Below, in pieces: positions 27,470-37,816 of a stretch of 64,000 nt of DNA. This stretch comes from Bacteroidales bacterium (GTDB lineage: Bacteria; Bacteroidota; Bacteroidia; Bacteroidales; VadinHA17): NCBI GenBank assembly GCA_017999895.1, contig JAGNKY010000011.1:19420-83419 (forward strand). The letters run 5' to 3'. The translations under genes and the position numbers were made by a program. The notes below the pieces were generated by a model. The model saw only the letters and a program-made list of their open reading frames with translations, was not told the origin of the DNA and searched no databases. How positions within the stretch are numbered: position 1 is the first letter of the stretch; each line of letters starts with the position of its first letter.

Positions 27470-28975
27470 ATGGGAATTAAAAGAATACTTATTGCAAACA
27501 GAGGTGAAATAGCTGTGAGGATAATGAAAACGGCGCGCCGGATGGGAATAGAAACTGTTGCAATAAAAACAGCAGTAGAACCTTCTGCACTTTATCTTTC
27601 TTACGCCAATTTTGTTTATGACAATACGGACGATGATTCGGAAATTCCTGTATTCCTTAATATTGATAGAATAATTGAAATTGCCTTAAAAACCGGAGCA
27701 GACGCTCTCCATCCAGGGTACGGATTTCTTGCCGAAAATGCCTATTTTGCCCAGAAATGTCTCGACAATAATATTGAATTTATAGGACCTTCGCCTGATT
27801 CTATTTATAAAATAGGAAATAAAACTATTGCAAGAAAAATAGCCCTGGCAAATAATATTCCAATGGCAACAGGAAGCCAGGGAAATATAGCAAATGAAGA
27901 AGAGGCGGTAAAAATTGCAGAAAAAATAGGATATCCTGTTATTATTAAGGCTGCATCAGGCGGAGGAGGAAGAGGTATGAGAATTGTGAGAAAACCGGAA
28001 GACATCGAAAAAATGTTCATAATAGCAAGTAAAGAAGCTGAAAAAGCATTTAATGATCCCTCCGTTTTTATAGAAAAATATATTGAAAATCCTAAACATA
28101 TTGAATTTCAAATTATTGGCGACAAAAAAGGAAATATCATCCATCTTGGAGAAAGGGAATGTTCAATCCAAAGAAAGCATCAGAAACTTCTTGAAGAAGC
28201 CCCATCCTGCGCACTCGATGAAAAACTGAGAGAAGAAATGGGTAACGTTGCAGTAAAACTTGTAAAGGCTGCAGGCTATTATTCTGCAGGGACAGTTGAA
28301 TTTCTGCTCGATTCCGACAAAAATTACTATTTCATGGAAATGAACACCAGAATCCAGGTTGAACATCCGGTTACTGAAGAAATAACTGGTATAGATCTTA
28401 TCGAACAACAAATAAGGGTAGCAAACGGTGAAGAGTTGCAGCTCAAACAAGAAGATATAAAAATAAATGGATGGGCGATTGAATGCAGAATTAATGCTGA
28501 AGACGTTCAGGCAGGTTTTGCACCCAATCCCGGGAAAATTGAAAAAATATATTTCCCTGACGATGATTATGTAAGAGTAGATACAGGCGTTATTGCCGGA
28601 TCAGTTATTGTACCAAACTACGATTCCATGATTGCCAAACTTATTGTCAAAGGCAAGGACCGAAAGGAAGCTATTAAACACTGCAAACTGGCTCTCGATA
28701 AAGTTTGGATTAAAGGAACAAAAACCACTCTGCCTTTTTTCAGGATGTTGGTAAGGCATCCTAAATTTACAGGTGGCACGTTCACAACATCTTTTATAGA
28801 AAAAGAACTTACTCAATATTTTTATAACAGCGAATACGAGGAAATGCTTGCTGCATGGTTTGCAACAAAACTCTTTATAGAAGAAAACCTGAGCGAAAAC
28901 AGTATAAATCTCAATTTCAATGAAAGTCGTGAAATTGATCCCTGGCTGTTAAATAAAAGAATCAGTCAAATTTAA
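27470..28975 (+). CDS. accC: Biotin carboxylase subunit of acyl-CoA carboxylase
   Basis: 501 residues. IANRGEIAVRIMKTARRMGI starts the N-terminal domain; HPGYGFLAENAYFA, the ATP-grasp loop KAASGGGGRGMRIV, IQRKHQKLLEEAPS and EMNTRIQVEHPVTEEITG with catalytic Glu, Asn and Arg are intact. It carboxylates biotin with ATP and bicarbonate. It is about 50 residues longer than a minimal AccC because of a C-terminal extension (after about 450) ending EIDPWLLNKRISQI, typical for propionyl-CoA-type complexes. Confidence 0.94.
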   Translation: MGIKRILIANRGEIAVRIMKTARRMGIETVAIKTAVEPSALYLSYANFVYDNTDDDSEIPVFLNIDRIIEIALKTGADALHPGYGFLAENAYFAQKCLDNNIEFIGPSPDSIYKIGNKTIARKIALANNIPMATGSQGNIANEEEAVKIAEKIGYPVIIKAASGGGGRGMRIVRKPEDIEKMFIIASKEAEKAFNDPSVFIEKYIENPKHIEFQIIGDKKGNIIHLGERECSIQRKHQKLLEEAPSCALDEKLREEMGNVAVKLVKAAGYYSAGTVEFLLDSDKNYYFMEMNTRIQVEHPVTEEITGIDLIEQQIRVANGEELQLKQEDIKINGWAIECRINAEDVQAGFAPNPGKIEKIYFPDDDYVRVDTGVIAGSVIVPNYDSMIAKLIVKGKDRKEAIKHCKLALDKVWIKGTKTTLPFFRMLVRHPKFTGGTFTTSFIEKELTQYFYNSEYEEMLAAWFATKLFIEENLSENSINLNFNESREIDPWLLNKRISQI

Positions 28976-28984
28976 TAATAGACT

Positions 28985-29518
28985 ATGGTAAATGATAACT
29001 CGAAAATTAAAAAGCTTTATGCTATTGCTTCAAGCAACAGGAAATATATTTTTACTCTCCCCCTTAAGAATATTATAAAGATTGGAAAACGAAATTATGA
29101 AGTAAAGCTTAAGCACGACGAAAAGTTTGGAACATATATTCTATTTAAAAACAGAAAATATCCTGTTGAAATAATTCGTTCGAGGCAAAATAAGTACGAG
29201 ATTCTTTTTAATGATATTAGTTATGTATTTACCATCGAAACTCCTTTCAGTTACAAGAGGATGAAAGTGCTCAACAAACAGAAAGGCAAGAAGGAAAAAG
29301 AAATTATAAAAGCTCCGATGCCTGGCAAAATTGTGGACGTACTTGCAAGAGAAGGCAGTCAGGTACTTGTGGGGGAACCTATCATCATTCTGGAAGCCAT
29401 GAAGATGCAGAATGAAATACAATCGCCGGTAAACGGAATAGCATTAAAAATCAATGCAAAGCCAGGCACTATTGTAAATAAGGATGATGTCCTTGTTGAA
29501 ATTAAGGTCGAGGCTTAA
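28985..29518 (+). CDS. Biotin carboxyl carrier protein
   Basis: 177 residues. The C-terminal half is a biotinyl domain: KAPMPGKIVDVLAREGSQV, ILEAMKMQNEIQSPVNG with the biotinylated Lys in EAMKM, and KDDVLVEI. The N-terminal 95 or so residues form a separate charged beta-rich region that probably docks it onto the carboxylase. It follows the biotin carboxylase gene by 9 bp and completes the three-subunit enzyme. Confidence 0.93.
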   Translation: MVNDNSKIKKLYAIASSNRKYIFTLPLKNIIKIGKRNYEVKLKHDEKFGTYILFKNRKYPVEIIRSRQNKYEILFNDISYVFTIETPFSYKRMKVLNKQKGKKEKEIIKAPMPGKIVDVLAREGSQVLVGEPIIILEAMKMQNEIQSPVNGIALKINAKPGTIVNKDDVLVEIKVEA

Positions 29519-29568
29519 TTATATAAAATTGTTGGGCTGTCGACATTTTTATTAAGGCCCTTTAAACT

Positions 29569-31026
29569 CTATTTTTCAGGTACTTCTTTTAAAACTTCAC
29601 AAAGGTATTCAAAGAATTTCGCAACCGAAGGAATATGTACTCTTTCTTCGGGGGAATGAGGATTTTTGATTGTCGGGCCCAGTGATATCATATCGAGCTC
29701 AGGATAAATTCCCCCTATAATTCCACATTCAAGTCCGGCATGTACGGCATTTACATCAGGTTCATGTCCATATTTTCGCTCATATACATTTTTCATTATC
29801 TTCAATATTGGTGAGTTGATATTGGGTTTCCATCCCGGATACGAACCTTCGAGTTCAACTTCTGCATCAATAAGATGAAAAACAGCCGCAATTTTCCATG
29901 CAGTTGCCTCTTTTGCCGAATCAACAGAGCTGCGGGTGAGGTTGTAAGCCTCGAATTTACTGTTTTTACAGCGGACAATTGCAAGATTATTGGATGTTTC
30001 AACCAGTCCCTTCATAGATTGGCTCATTCTTTGAACGCCATGTGGACAGGCAAATACCGCTCTAATAATACGATATTGATCCTCCCTGTTCATTACTTTT
30101 GGAGGAACTTCGGTTTTTTCACAATAAAATACCAGATCGGGTTCGGTCTCGGCAAATTCCGATTTATAAATTGTTTCATGTCGTTTTACAAAAGATTCAA
30201 ATTCGTTCTCTTTGCTTTCAGGCACAAGGACAACAGCATAGGCCTCCCGTGGAATTGCATTGCGTAGGTCTCCACCTGCAGCACTTGCAATTCTTATTCC
30301 GAAATTTGCTTCAGCCTGCATAAGAAACCTGAACAGGAGTTTAATTGAATTTGCTCTTCCTGCTGCTATATCAACTCCGGAATGTCCTCCCTTTAGCCCT
30401 TTTATAACTATCATATAAGGAGTAAAACCGTCGGGCGCTGATTCCTCGTTATAATACCTTTTTGCATTCACATTTACCCCACCGGCGCAACCAACACAAA
30501 GTTCCCCTTCAGTTTCGGAATCAAGATTTAAAAGAATCTCTCCTTTTAAAAGCCCGGGTTCTAATTCGTTTGCACCTGTCATTCCTGTTTCTTCATCTAT
30601 TGTAAAAAGGGCTTCCAATGGACCATGTGGAATATCGGAAGAAGCCAGTATAGCAAGCGTCGAAGCGACCCCTATACCGTTGTCGGCTCCAAGAGTAGTG
30701 CCATTTGCTTTTACCCATTCTCCGTCAATAATAGTTTCAATCGGATCTCTGGTGAAATCATGAACTTTATCATTGTTTTTCTGTGGAACCATGTCGAGAT
30801 GGGTTTGAAGAATAACGCATTTTTTGTTTTCCATCCCTGAAGTTGCAGGTTTACGTATAATAACATTCCCAACACGGTCAACAATTGTTTCCAGATTATT
30901 ATCCCTTCCGAACTTAACAACATATTCAATCAGTTTCTTTTCATTTTTCGAAGGATGAGGAATTTTTGTAATCTCATGGAAATAATTCCACACTTTTGAA
31001 GGCTGCAATTTTGTAATATCATTCAT
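29569..31026 (-). CDS. pepD: Aminoacyl-histidine dipeptidase (peptidase D, M20)
   Basis: 485 residues, normal for PepD. Motifs in order: WNYFHEITKIPHPSKNEK, the first zinc ligand in LQTHLDMVPQKN, the second in LGADNGIGVAS, the catalytic Glu in FTIDEETGMTGA, GLKGGHSGVDI in the lid domain and VHAGLECGII near the end. It is a cytosolic zinc aminopeptidase for Xaa-His and other dipeptides. Single gene, convergent with the biotin carrier gene. Confidence 0.94.
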   Translation of the reverse strand: MNDITKLQPSKVWNYFHEITKIPHPSKNEKKLIEYVVKFGRDNNLETIVDRVGNVIIRKPATSGMENKKCVILQTHLDMVPQKNNDKVHDFTRDPIETIIDGEWVKANGTTLGADNGIGVASTLAILASSDIPHGPLEALFTIDEETGMTGANELEPGLLKGEILLNLDSETEGELCVGCAGGVNVNAKRYYNEESAPDGFTPYMIVIKGLKGGHSGVDIAAGRANSIKLLFRFLMQAEANFGIRIASAAGGDLRNAIPREAYAVVLVPESKENEFESFVKRHETIYKSEFAETEPDLVFYCEKTEVPPKVMNREDQYRIIRAVFACPHGVQRMSQSMKGLVETSNNLAIVRCKNSKFEAYNLTRSSVDSAKEATAWKIAAVFHLIDAEVELEGSYPGWKPNINSPILKIMKNVYERKYGHEPDVNAVHAGLECGIIGGIYPELDMISLGPTIKNPHSPEERVHIPSVAKFFEYLCEVLKEVPEK

Positions 31027-31234
31027 ATCATTAATAGATTAGTTTATATCGATTTATAAAAGTGATTAAATGTAAGAAAAATGTTTAACAAAAATTAAAA
31101 ATAACTCTTCCGATTTTAATGATTGCTTTTTTAAATGAAAATTTAACAATTTCTATGCAAGGCTATTAAAGCCAAATTTAGAGAAATATATCTGTCGGAA
31201 AAATTGATTGTCTCTTTTACTTTTATTTCTTTTA

Positions 31235-31242
31235 TATATTTG
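31235..31242 (+). promoter_or_regulatory. -7 element (TATATTTG) of the phosphate transporter gene
   Basis: TATATTTG fits TAnnTTTG and lies 58 nt before the ATG at 31301; the -33 element is not clear. Confidence 0.45.
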
Positions 31243-31300
31243 CGAGCGTTTTGACAAAGTGTAATACCATTTTGTTAATGAGATAACAATTAATTTTTAT

Positions 31301-32287
31301 ATGACATTTTTATATATCTTAATTGCTCTTATTCTGGTTTTTGATTTCATAAATGGTTTCCACGACTCTGCCAACTCTATTGCAACAGTTGTATCCACTA
31401 AAGTTCTCTCTCCTTTTTCAGCGGTAGTTTTTGCCGCTTTTTTTAATTTTATAGCCTTCACGGTGTTTCCTCTTAAAGTTGCCACTACAATAGGTAAAGG
31501 TGTAATCAATCCCGACGTAGTGAACCTTACAGTTATAGCATCATCTGTTATTGCTGCAATTATCTGGAATTTAATTACATGGCGGCTTGGTTTGCCTTCG
31601 AGTTCATCCCATACTCTTGTTGGCGGTCTTGTGGGTTCAGCCATAGTATGTTCAGGAGTTAGCTCCGTAATATTCTCAGGAGTGTTGAAGATAATTATAT
31701 TTATTTTCGTTGCTCCACTTCTTGGAATGTTGATTTCTTTCATTATATCAGCAATAGTAATCAATCTGGTAAAAAAACATACACCTTTTGGTGTTGACAA
31801 GCATTTCAGAAGACTTCAGCTACTTTCGGCTGCAGCCTTCAGCTTAGGGCATGGAGGAAACGATGCCCAAAAATCTATGGGAATAATCTGGGTCTCACTA
31901 ATTGTAAGCGGTCTTGCATCGAAGAATGATGAAATTGCATTGTGGATCGTGCTGTCATGTCATACGGCAATTTCGCTCGGCACACTTACTGGTGGCTGGA
32001 GGATAGTGAAAACTATGGGACAAAGGATAACAAAGCTTAAACCATTTGAAGGTTTCTGTGCCGAAACTGCCGGTGCGCTGACATTATTTGCAGCCACTCA
32101 TTTTGGCATTCCTGTAAGCACAACGCATACAATTACAGGCTCAATTATCGGTGTCGGCGCAAGGAAAGGCGCTTCGGCAGTGAAATGGGGTGTCACAAGA
32201 AATATATTCTGGGCATGGATTTTGACAATACCTGTTTCAGCTCTACTTGGCGGAGGTATATATTACCTCCTGACATGGATTATATAA
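31301..32287 (+). CDS. pit: PiT-family inorganic phosphate transporter
   Basis: 328 residues with about 10 membrane helices. The two PiT repeats are visible: DFINGFHDSANSIATVVSTK near the start and AFSLGHGGNDAQKSMGI in the second half; GLPSSSSHTLVGGLVGSA and FGIPVSTTHTITGSIIGVG are the paired Ser/His/Thr segments. It is a cation-coupled low-affinity phosphate importer. The next gene, 23 bp later, is its usual DUF47 partner. Confidence 0.95.
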   Translation: MTFLYILIALILVFDFINGFHDSANSIATVVSTKVLSPFSAVVFAAFFNFIAFTVFPLKVATTIGKGVINPDVVNLTVIASSVIAAIIWNLITWRLGLPSSSSHTLVGGLVGSAIVCSGVSSVIFSGVLKIIIFIFVAPLLGMLISFIISAIVINLVKKHTPFGVDKHFRRLQLLSAAAFSLGHGGNDAQKSMGIIWVSLIVSGLASKNDEIALWIVLSCHTAISLGTLTGGWRIVKTMGQRITKLKPFEGFCAETAGALTLFAATHFGIPVSTTHTITGSIIGVGARKGASAVKWGVTRNIFWAWILTIPVSALLGGGIYYLLTWII

Positions 32288-32310
32288 TTTTTTAACTAAA
32301 ATCAACTTGT

Positions 32311-32961
32311 ATGAAATTAAACAATATTTTTAAATTGTTCGTTCCAAAAGATCATGCATTTTTCCCGCTTTTCGATTCTGCTTCTGAAAACCTGGTCAAG
32401 GCAGCAGAAGCTCTAAAAAAAATGATGAATGTTACAGAATTAAAAGAACTTGAAAAATATAATAAAGAGATAAAGGATATCGAGCTCATAGGAGACGATA
32501 TAACAGTTAACATCTATAATCAGCTTAATAGTTCATTTATTACCCCATTTGACCGTGAAGACATTCAAGAGCTTGCCTCGCATATGGATGATGTACTGGA
32601 TTCGATAAATAGTATCGGCCGCAGTATATTACTTTATAAACCAAAAAAAATTATTTCTGTATATTCCGATTTAGCCGGATTTATTCACAAGGCATCGATT
32701 GAAATTGACAAAGCGGTACACTTGTTGAGTAATGCAGGCGCAAACAGGGAAAACATAATGCGATGCTGCAATAACATAAAAGATATAGAGCATGCTGCGG
32801 ATGAATTATTTTTTGATGGTGCCCTTAAATTGTTCGAAAAAGAAGAAGATCCTAAAGAATTACTCAAGAACAGTAAAATCCTCGAAATGCTCGAGAGATG
32901 CGTTGATGAAGAAGAAGATGTGACCGACACTCTGAAAGCTATACTAATCAAGATGGCATAA
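32311..32961 (+). CDS. DUF47 / PhoU-like partner of PiT
   Basis: 216 residues, all helical. KLFVPKDHAFFPLFDSASEN at the start and repeats of E/DxxxD pairs (DREDIQELASHMDDVLDSI, DIEHAADELFFD) are the DUF47 pattern, which binds metal clusters in related PhoU-like folds. In other bacteria it regulates the adjacent PiT transporter. Same strand and 23 bp from pit, so co-transcribed. Confidence 0.92.
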   Translation: MKLNNIFKLFVPKDHAFFPLFDSASENLVKAAEALKKMMNVTELKELEKYNKEIKDIELIGDDITVNIYNQLNSSFITPFDREDIQELASHMDDVLDSINSIGRSILLYKPKKIISVYSDLAGFIHKASIEIDKAVHLLSNAGANRENIMRCCNNIKDIEHAADELFFDGALKLFEKEEDPKELLKNSKILEMLERCVDEEEDVTDTLKAILIKMA

Positions 32962-33007
32962 ACCTTATACTTTAATTGTTGTTTATTGTTGTTTATTCTT
33001 TTTATTT

Positions 33008-34387
33008 CTATTTCTTAATATTTGGCAATTCAAGGCCGTAACCTTTACGTTTGTCTTCTGCTTTCAACAAAAATCCAAGAACAAGAGCAAGCACTCCGAA
33101 AAGGGTAAAAATTATCATTGGAATTGTATAGTCATAACTCGATATTTCAACGCCTTCAATAAGATGTTTTCCAGTAATACAATATTTATCGAGCACCCAG
33201 CCAATAAGCGCAGGAACACCCATTAAGCCCCAATTCTGCACCCAGAAAATAAGCGCATAAGCAGTGCCAAGTTGTTTTTCGGGAATGATTTTTGGGACTG
33301 AAGGCCACATGGCTGAAGGAACAAGTGAAAATGCAATTCCTAAAACAATCATAAGGAATATAGCAACAGGTACCTGGTTAAGAGCAGGTATAGAAAATAA
33401 AGCATGAACGAAAATAAGAAGTGCTGCTCCGATTATCATAATCGTAGCACCTTTCCCTTTCCTGTCGTAAATATTTCCAAAAAATGGAGTAAGTATAATT
33501 GTACCGAACGGGAGAAGCATTGGAATGAGCCCTGCAACTTTCTCATTTAAACCGAACTTATTTACCATTAAATCGGTTGCGTACTTTAAAAACGGAAAAA
33601 CAGCAGAATAAAATAATACACATAATATTGCAATATACCACCAGCCTTTATTCTTTAATATATATAAGATATCCTTTACTTTAAATGTTTCCTCTGCCGG
33701 CTTTTCACTAATCGAGGTTTCGGCTTCAATTTCCTGATCGAGCTTTTTATCTTCTATAGTATAAAGAAAAAAAGCTATCATTCCAATGCACAATAAAATT
33801 AGCCCAATAAGTACAGGTTTCGATACTCCTTTAAGAGCGACAGCCAATGGAGCAGATGTTGCAATGGCCAGACCAGTACCAATTCTTGCAGTTGCCATTT
33901 CAAGCCCCATGGCAAGAGCCATTTCTTTCCCCTTAAACCATTTAACTATTATCCTCGATACTGTAATACCTGCAACCTCAACACCAACTCCGAAAGTTGC
34001 ATAACCCAACCCTGCAATTATTACCTGAAGTTTTATCCCGAACAAACTATGACCATCGAGGCTATGAGTGGATATTGCCCAATATTTAATAGCTGTACCA
34101 ATTACCATTATTACAGTGGCGAGCTTTCCGGTAAATCTAACTCCTTTTTTGTCGAGGATTATTCCTCCAAAAATAAGCATTAACAAAAACACATTAAACC
34201 ATCCATAAGCACTTGTAAAAATGCCGTATTCGGAACTACTCCACGATAATTCTTTTTCGAGAAGCGGTTTAAGCGATGCCATTACATCGGTAAGATAATA
34301 CCCGCAAAGCATTGTGAATGAAATAACAGCAAGCGCAATCCATCTGGCTGTTTTGGAATCACGAAGGGTTCTTCTTATTTCTTCCAT
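33008..34387 (-). CDS. MFS transporter (MFSD1-like group)
   Basis: 459 residues, about 12 membrane helices. The first cytosolic loop is degenerate (GGIILDKKGVRFTGKLA) and the central loop is long and acidic (KKLDQEIEAETSISEKPAEE). The overall pattern (SFTMLCGYYLTDVMASLKPL, SSSEYGIFTSAYGWFN) resembles a bacterial group often placed near the MFSD1 dipeptide transporters, but the substrate is not known. Single gene on the minus strand. Confidence 0.75.
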   Translation of the reverse strand: MEEIRRTLRDSKTARWIALAVISFTMLCGYYLTDVMASLKPLLEKELSWSSSEYGIFTSAYGWFNVFLLMLIFGGIILDKKGVRFTGKLATVIMVIGTAIKYWAISTHSLDGHSLFGIKLQVIIAGLGYATFGVGVEVAGITVSRIIVKWFKGKEMALAMGLEMATARIGTGLAIATSAPLAVALKGVSKPVLIGLILLCIGMIAFFLYTIEDKKLDQEIEAETSISEKPAEETFKVKDILYILKNKGWWYIAILCVLFYSAVFPFLKYATDLMVNKFGLNEKVAGLIPMLLPFGTIILTPFFGNIYDRKGKGATIMIIGAALLIFVHALFSIPALNQVPVAIFLMIVLGIAFSLVPSAMWPSVPKIIPEKQLGTAYALIFWVQNWGLMGVPALIGWVLDKYCITGKHLIEGVEISSYDYTIPMIIFTLFGVLALVLGFLLKAEDKRKGYGLELPNIKK

Positions 34388-34560
34388 ATTTTAACTCACT
34401 TTTTTAATTTGAGGCATTAAAAGTATCAATTATTTATTATCTGACTATGTTAGTAACTTTTTTTCGCAACATTTCGGCAAAATTTTTGTTAAAAACAAAA
34501 AGGGTAAATTATAATTAAATTAATAGAGATATTTTATTTTTACTTATTTTGTTCGACAGA

Positions 34561-35109
34561 ATGAAAAGAAAACTGGGAAATATAATGAGCAGAAAAACTA
34601 TTTTGTCAATAATACTGGCAGGAACAATAATAATTGCTTACGGGCAGGACAAACCGGTTAAATGGTATTCGATTCAGGAAGCCGAGAAATTGGTCAAAGC
34701 CAGTCCACGTCCCATAGTAATTGATACTTTCACTGATTGGTGTGGCTGGTGCAAAAAACTTGACCAGGAAACTTTTTCAAATCCTGTCATTGCAGAAATT
34801 CTAAATACGAAATTTTATCCTGTAAAGTTTAACGCCGAAGGTAAAGAGCCTGTAACTTTCCTTGGAATGAATTTTATCAATGACGGTAAAGCGGGAAAAA
34901 CACATCAGCTTGCAGTTGCTCTTTTAAGAGGTCAGCTCTCCTATCCTAATCTTGTTTTTTTTAACGAAAAGCTTCAGCTTCTGACAAATGTTCCAGGGTA
35001 CAGGGATGCAAAAGAGATGGAATCTTTGCTTTCATTCTTTGCTGAAAAAGCCTATGAGAAAATGAGTTTCCAGGATTATAGCAAAAGTTTCAAAGGGAAA
35101 ATACAATAA
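34561..35109 (+). CDS. Secreted thioredoxin-like protein
   Basis: 182 residues from the ATG at 34561; an alternative ATG at 34585 gives a cleaner signal peptide (MSRKTILSIILAGTIIIAYGQ). The redox motif is FTDWCGWCKKLDQETFSN, a CxWC-type active site common in the DUF255/thioredoxin-7 group, followed by VIAEILNTKFYPVKFNAE and a cis-Pro segment (SYPNLVFF). It probably acts as a periplasmic disulfide reductase or isomerase. A near-consensus TTATTTTG at 34543-34550 could be the promoter. Confidence 0.82.
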   Translation: MKRKLGNIMSRKTILSIILAGTIIIAYGQDKPVKWYSIQEAEKLVKASPRPIVIDTFTDWCGWCKKLDQETFSNPVIAEILNTKFYPVKFNAEGKEPVTFLGMNFINDGKAGKTHQLAVALLRGQLSYPNLVFFNEKLQLLTNVPGYRDAKEMESLLSFFAEKAYEKMSFQDYSKSFKGKIQ

Positions 35110-35122
35110 GCATTAACAATAT

Positions 35123-36256
35123 TTATTTACCTATTATATAATTTGCAGGAAGCTGCATTGTCTGTCCGAGTTGGTATACCAGTCTTCTTGTTTCAAAAAG
35201 AGTCTCGTTGCCATATTTTATTCTTATCAGAGCCACTTCCGGAGTTCTGTAATATAGTTTATCTGATATGACCGATGCAATTCCCTCTTCCTTTGATAAG
35301 GGCCTGGGCACATAAGTTATATCCTTAATTTTCCCTGCAGGCTCAAGTTCTATAACTACTGGCAAGCCGGATTTTGAAGATATATTTGAAGGGCCGCCCG
35401 ATGTTGAAAATCTGAAAATCTCAACTGGTTTTTTTATATTTTCGTTATCAGGAATAAAAGTATAATGCATAACTCTGGTCTCAGAAGCAGATTTACCTGC
35501 AAATAGAGCCAGATATTCCCTTTCCATCCTGTTTATCTCATCTATTGCAGCATTGCTTTGGGGATATACATTTGCTTCTCCTGTAAGTATCATATTTTTC
35601 CCCTCCCTGAGTTCAAGAAGAGTTTTTGCGGCTCTTTCAGCAAGTTGTTCCTGGGTAAGCTGTTGCTTGCGTTCAATTAGATAAGGAATTCTTATAAACA
35701 TTGTATCGAGTTTTACCATGCGGTAAGCTGTATCACTTCGGCTTGTAAAATATTCATCGGAACCCAGATCAGTATATGAAAGATTTTTATCAACCATGCC
35801 TGAAGAAGAAATTACTCTTTGTTCGGCATCATATTTTGCCGGGTTAAGATCGAGAATCAAACCTGCTCGTTTAAGAGCGAGAGCATTGCTCTGAACAATT
35901 GTTTTGCTTCCAATTACATAATATTCTGATGGATCTATTTCTTCCGATGTTTCAAGTGTAATGGATTTAATTTTCCATGATTCCTTCTCCGTTGAAATAA
36001 CATTTTTAAGGCCAAGCATTTCTTCTGCAAACCTTGCGTAAGGACCGGGTTTATCAATTGTTTTCTCGAATTCTGCTGTAATGCGAAAAATTGTCATGGG
36101 TAGTGCGTAAACAAGACTTCCATCGTAAACTGTTAATTTATCACCCAAAGGTGTAATTATAGTTTCTGGTTCGGTTAAGATTTTTTTCGGATAGCAAGAT
36201 ACAACTGCTATTATCAGAACCGGCACACATGCTAATTTTTTTATTTGCTTTAACAT
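35123..36256 (-). CDS. DUF4831 family lipoprotein
   Basis: 377 residues. The N-terminus CVPVLIIAVVSCYPKKI has a lipobox (AVVSC). The body matches the DUF4831 pattern found in Bacteroidota: YALPMTIFRITAEFEKT, GPYARFAEEMLGL, and GKNMILTGEANVYPQ. Function unknown; an envelope role is likely from the lipid anchor. It follows the Nnr gene on the same strand, about 30 bp away. Confidence 0.82.
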   Translation of the reverse strand: MLKQIKKLACVPVLIIAVVSCYPKKILTEPETIITPLGDKLTVYDGSLVYALPMTIFRITAEFEKTIDKPGPYARFAEEMLGLKNVISTEKESWKIKSITLETSEEIDPSEYYVIGSKTIVQSNALALKRAGLILDLNPAKYDAEQRVISSSGMVDKNLSYTDLGSDEYFTSRSDTAYRMVKLDTMFIRIPYLIERKQQLTQEQLAERAAKTLLELREGKNMILTGEANVYPQSNAAIDEINRMEREYLALFAGKSASETRVMHYTFIPDNENIKKPVEIFRFSTSGGPSNISSKSGLPVVIELEPAGKIKDITYVPRPLSKEEGIASVISDKLYYRTPEVALIRIKYGNETLFETRRLVYQLGQTMQLPANYIIGK

Positions 36257-36286
36257 AAATACATTTTTAATTAAATTTACTTCAGT

Positions 36287-37816
36287 TCAAGTATTCTTAA
36301 AAGCTTCCCCTCTTATTCTGCAATATGCTTCACCAAGATTATCTGCTATATCGCTTGCTATAATAGATTCCATGCCTCTTTTACCAGCAGCTATGTCACC
36401 AGCCAGACCATGTATATAAACGCCGACTAATGCAGCATCGGCCGGCCGATAACTTTGTGCAAGCAAAGATAAAATAATTCCCGTAAGAACATCCCCGCTT
36501 CCGGCAGTAGCCATTCCAGGATTACCCGTACTATTAAAAAATACTCTTCCGTCGGGCAATGATATTGAAGTATAAGCACCTTTTAGTATAACGATACAAT
36601 TATGTTTTTTCGAGAAAGAAACCTGACACATAAGCCTTGAATAACCATCATCGGTTTTTCCGGCGAGTCTTTCGAATTCTTTTGGATGTGGAGTTATTAT
36701 AGCATCAGGAGGAATCTTTTCATGCCATTCTTTATTAGCCGCAATAATATTTAAAGCATCGGCATCGAGTACAAGCGGTTTTTTACACTCACATATTAAT
36801 TTATAAATCGTCGATGCAGTATCCTGCTCTTTACCAATTCCGGGGCCTGCTCCCACTGCCGTAAACTCATTGAAATTCTCGACAGAAGTGATAATTTCAG
36901 AATTTTTATCACACTGTATCATTGCTTCTGGAAGAGATGAAATAACCGAAGTAACAGATTTCGAAGGAACATGGCAGGTTATTAAGCCTATGCCGGCTCT
37001 GAGGGCAGCTTTTGCCGATAAAATTGCAGCACCTGTTTTAACAGATGAACCTGCTATCATCAAACCATGACCATAGATTCCTTTATGGTCGAACTTCTTT
37101 CTTTTCTTAAGTAACCCCCTGATAAGTGATTCTTCCATAAAACAATATGGTGTAGAAGTATCGCTTATAATATCGGGATGTAAGCCTATATCAAGAATAT
37201 ACCATTCGCCGGTATATATATAATTCTCAGCAAACATAAATGCCAGCTTTGGAAACTGGAAACTAAGTGTATAATCTGCCCTGACAATTGCCTCTTTGTT
37301 ATTCATACTATTGTCTTCTGTAAAAAGTCCGGATGGGACATCTACAGAAATTTTTATACAATTCGACTCATTAATGCGTGTTATAACTTCTGCGGCAAGC
37401 CCCTCCGCTGGTCGGCTAAGACCGGTGCCGAATATTGCATCAATAATAATTGCATCTCCTTCAAAAACAGGAAACTCATTAGAGTTATTAACCACATACA
37501 ATCTGGCTTTCCCAGTTTGTTCCAATCTCTCCATGTTGATTTTCCAATCGGGCGAAACATTTTTAGAAAAAGCAATATAAAAAACTTCCGTCTCGTAACC
37601 TGATAATGCAAGCATTCGTGCCAGGGCAAGTCCGTCACCTCCATTATTGCCAGGCCCTGCAACCACTACAATTTTGTGAGATCTTCCGAATCGGCTTACT
37701 ATCCATGAAAAAATTTTACCTGCGGCACGCTCCATCAAATCTACGGAACTTATAGGCTCATTCTCAATCGTAAACTTATCTATCTCTTTTATCTGTTGTC
37801 CAGTAAAAATTTTCAT
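36287..37816 (-). CDS. nnr: Bifunctional NAD(P)H-hydrate epimerase / ADP-dependent dehydratase
   Basis: 509 residues, the length of the two-domain fusion. The N-terminal YjeF_N part has VVVAGPGNNGGDGLALARML and ISVDVPSGL; the C-terminal kinase-like part starts about residue 225 with HKGIYGHGLMIAGS and ends with NPGMATAGSGDVLTGII, the dehydratase signature. The protein repairs hydrated NADH and NADPH. It precedes the DUF4831 gene. Confidence 0.95.
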   Translation of the reverse strand: MKIFTGQQIKEIDKFTIENEPISSVDLMERAAGKIFSWIVSRFGRSHKIVVVAGPGNNGGDGLALARMLALSGYETEVFYIAFSKNVSPDWKINMERLEQTGKARLYVVNNSNEFPVFEGDAIIIDAIFGTGLSRPAEGLAAEVITRINESNCIKISVDVPSGLFTEDNSMNNKEAIVRADYTLSFQFPKLAFMFAENYIYTGEWYILDIGLHPDIISDTSTPYCFMEESLIRGLLKKRKKFDHKGIYGHGLMIAGSSVKTGAAILSAKAALRAGIGLITCHVPSKSVTSVISSLPEAMIQCDKNSEIITSVENFNEFTAVGAGPGIGKEQDTASTIYKLICECKKPLVLDADALNIIAANKEWHEKIPPDAIITPHPKEFERLAGKTDDGYSRLMCQVSFSKKHNCIVILKGAYTSISLPDGRVFFNSTGNPGMATAGSGDVLTGIILSLLAQSYRPADAALVGVYIHGLAGDIAAGKRGMESIIASDIADNLGEAYCRIRGEAFKNT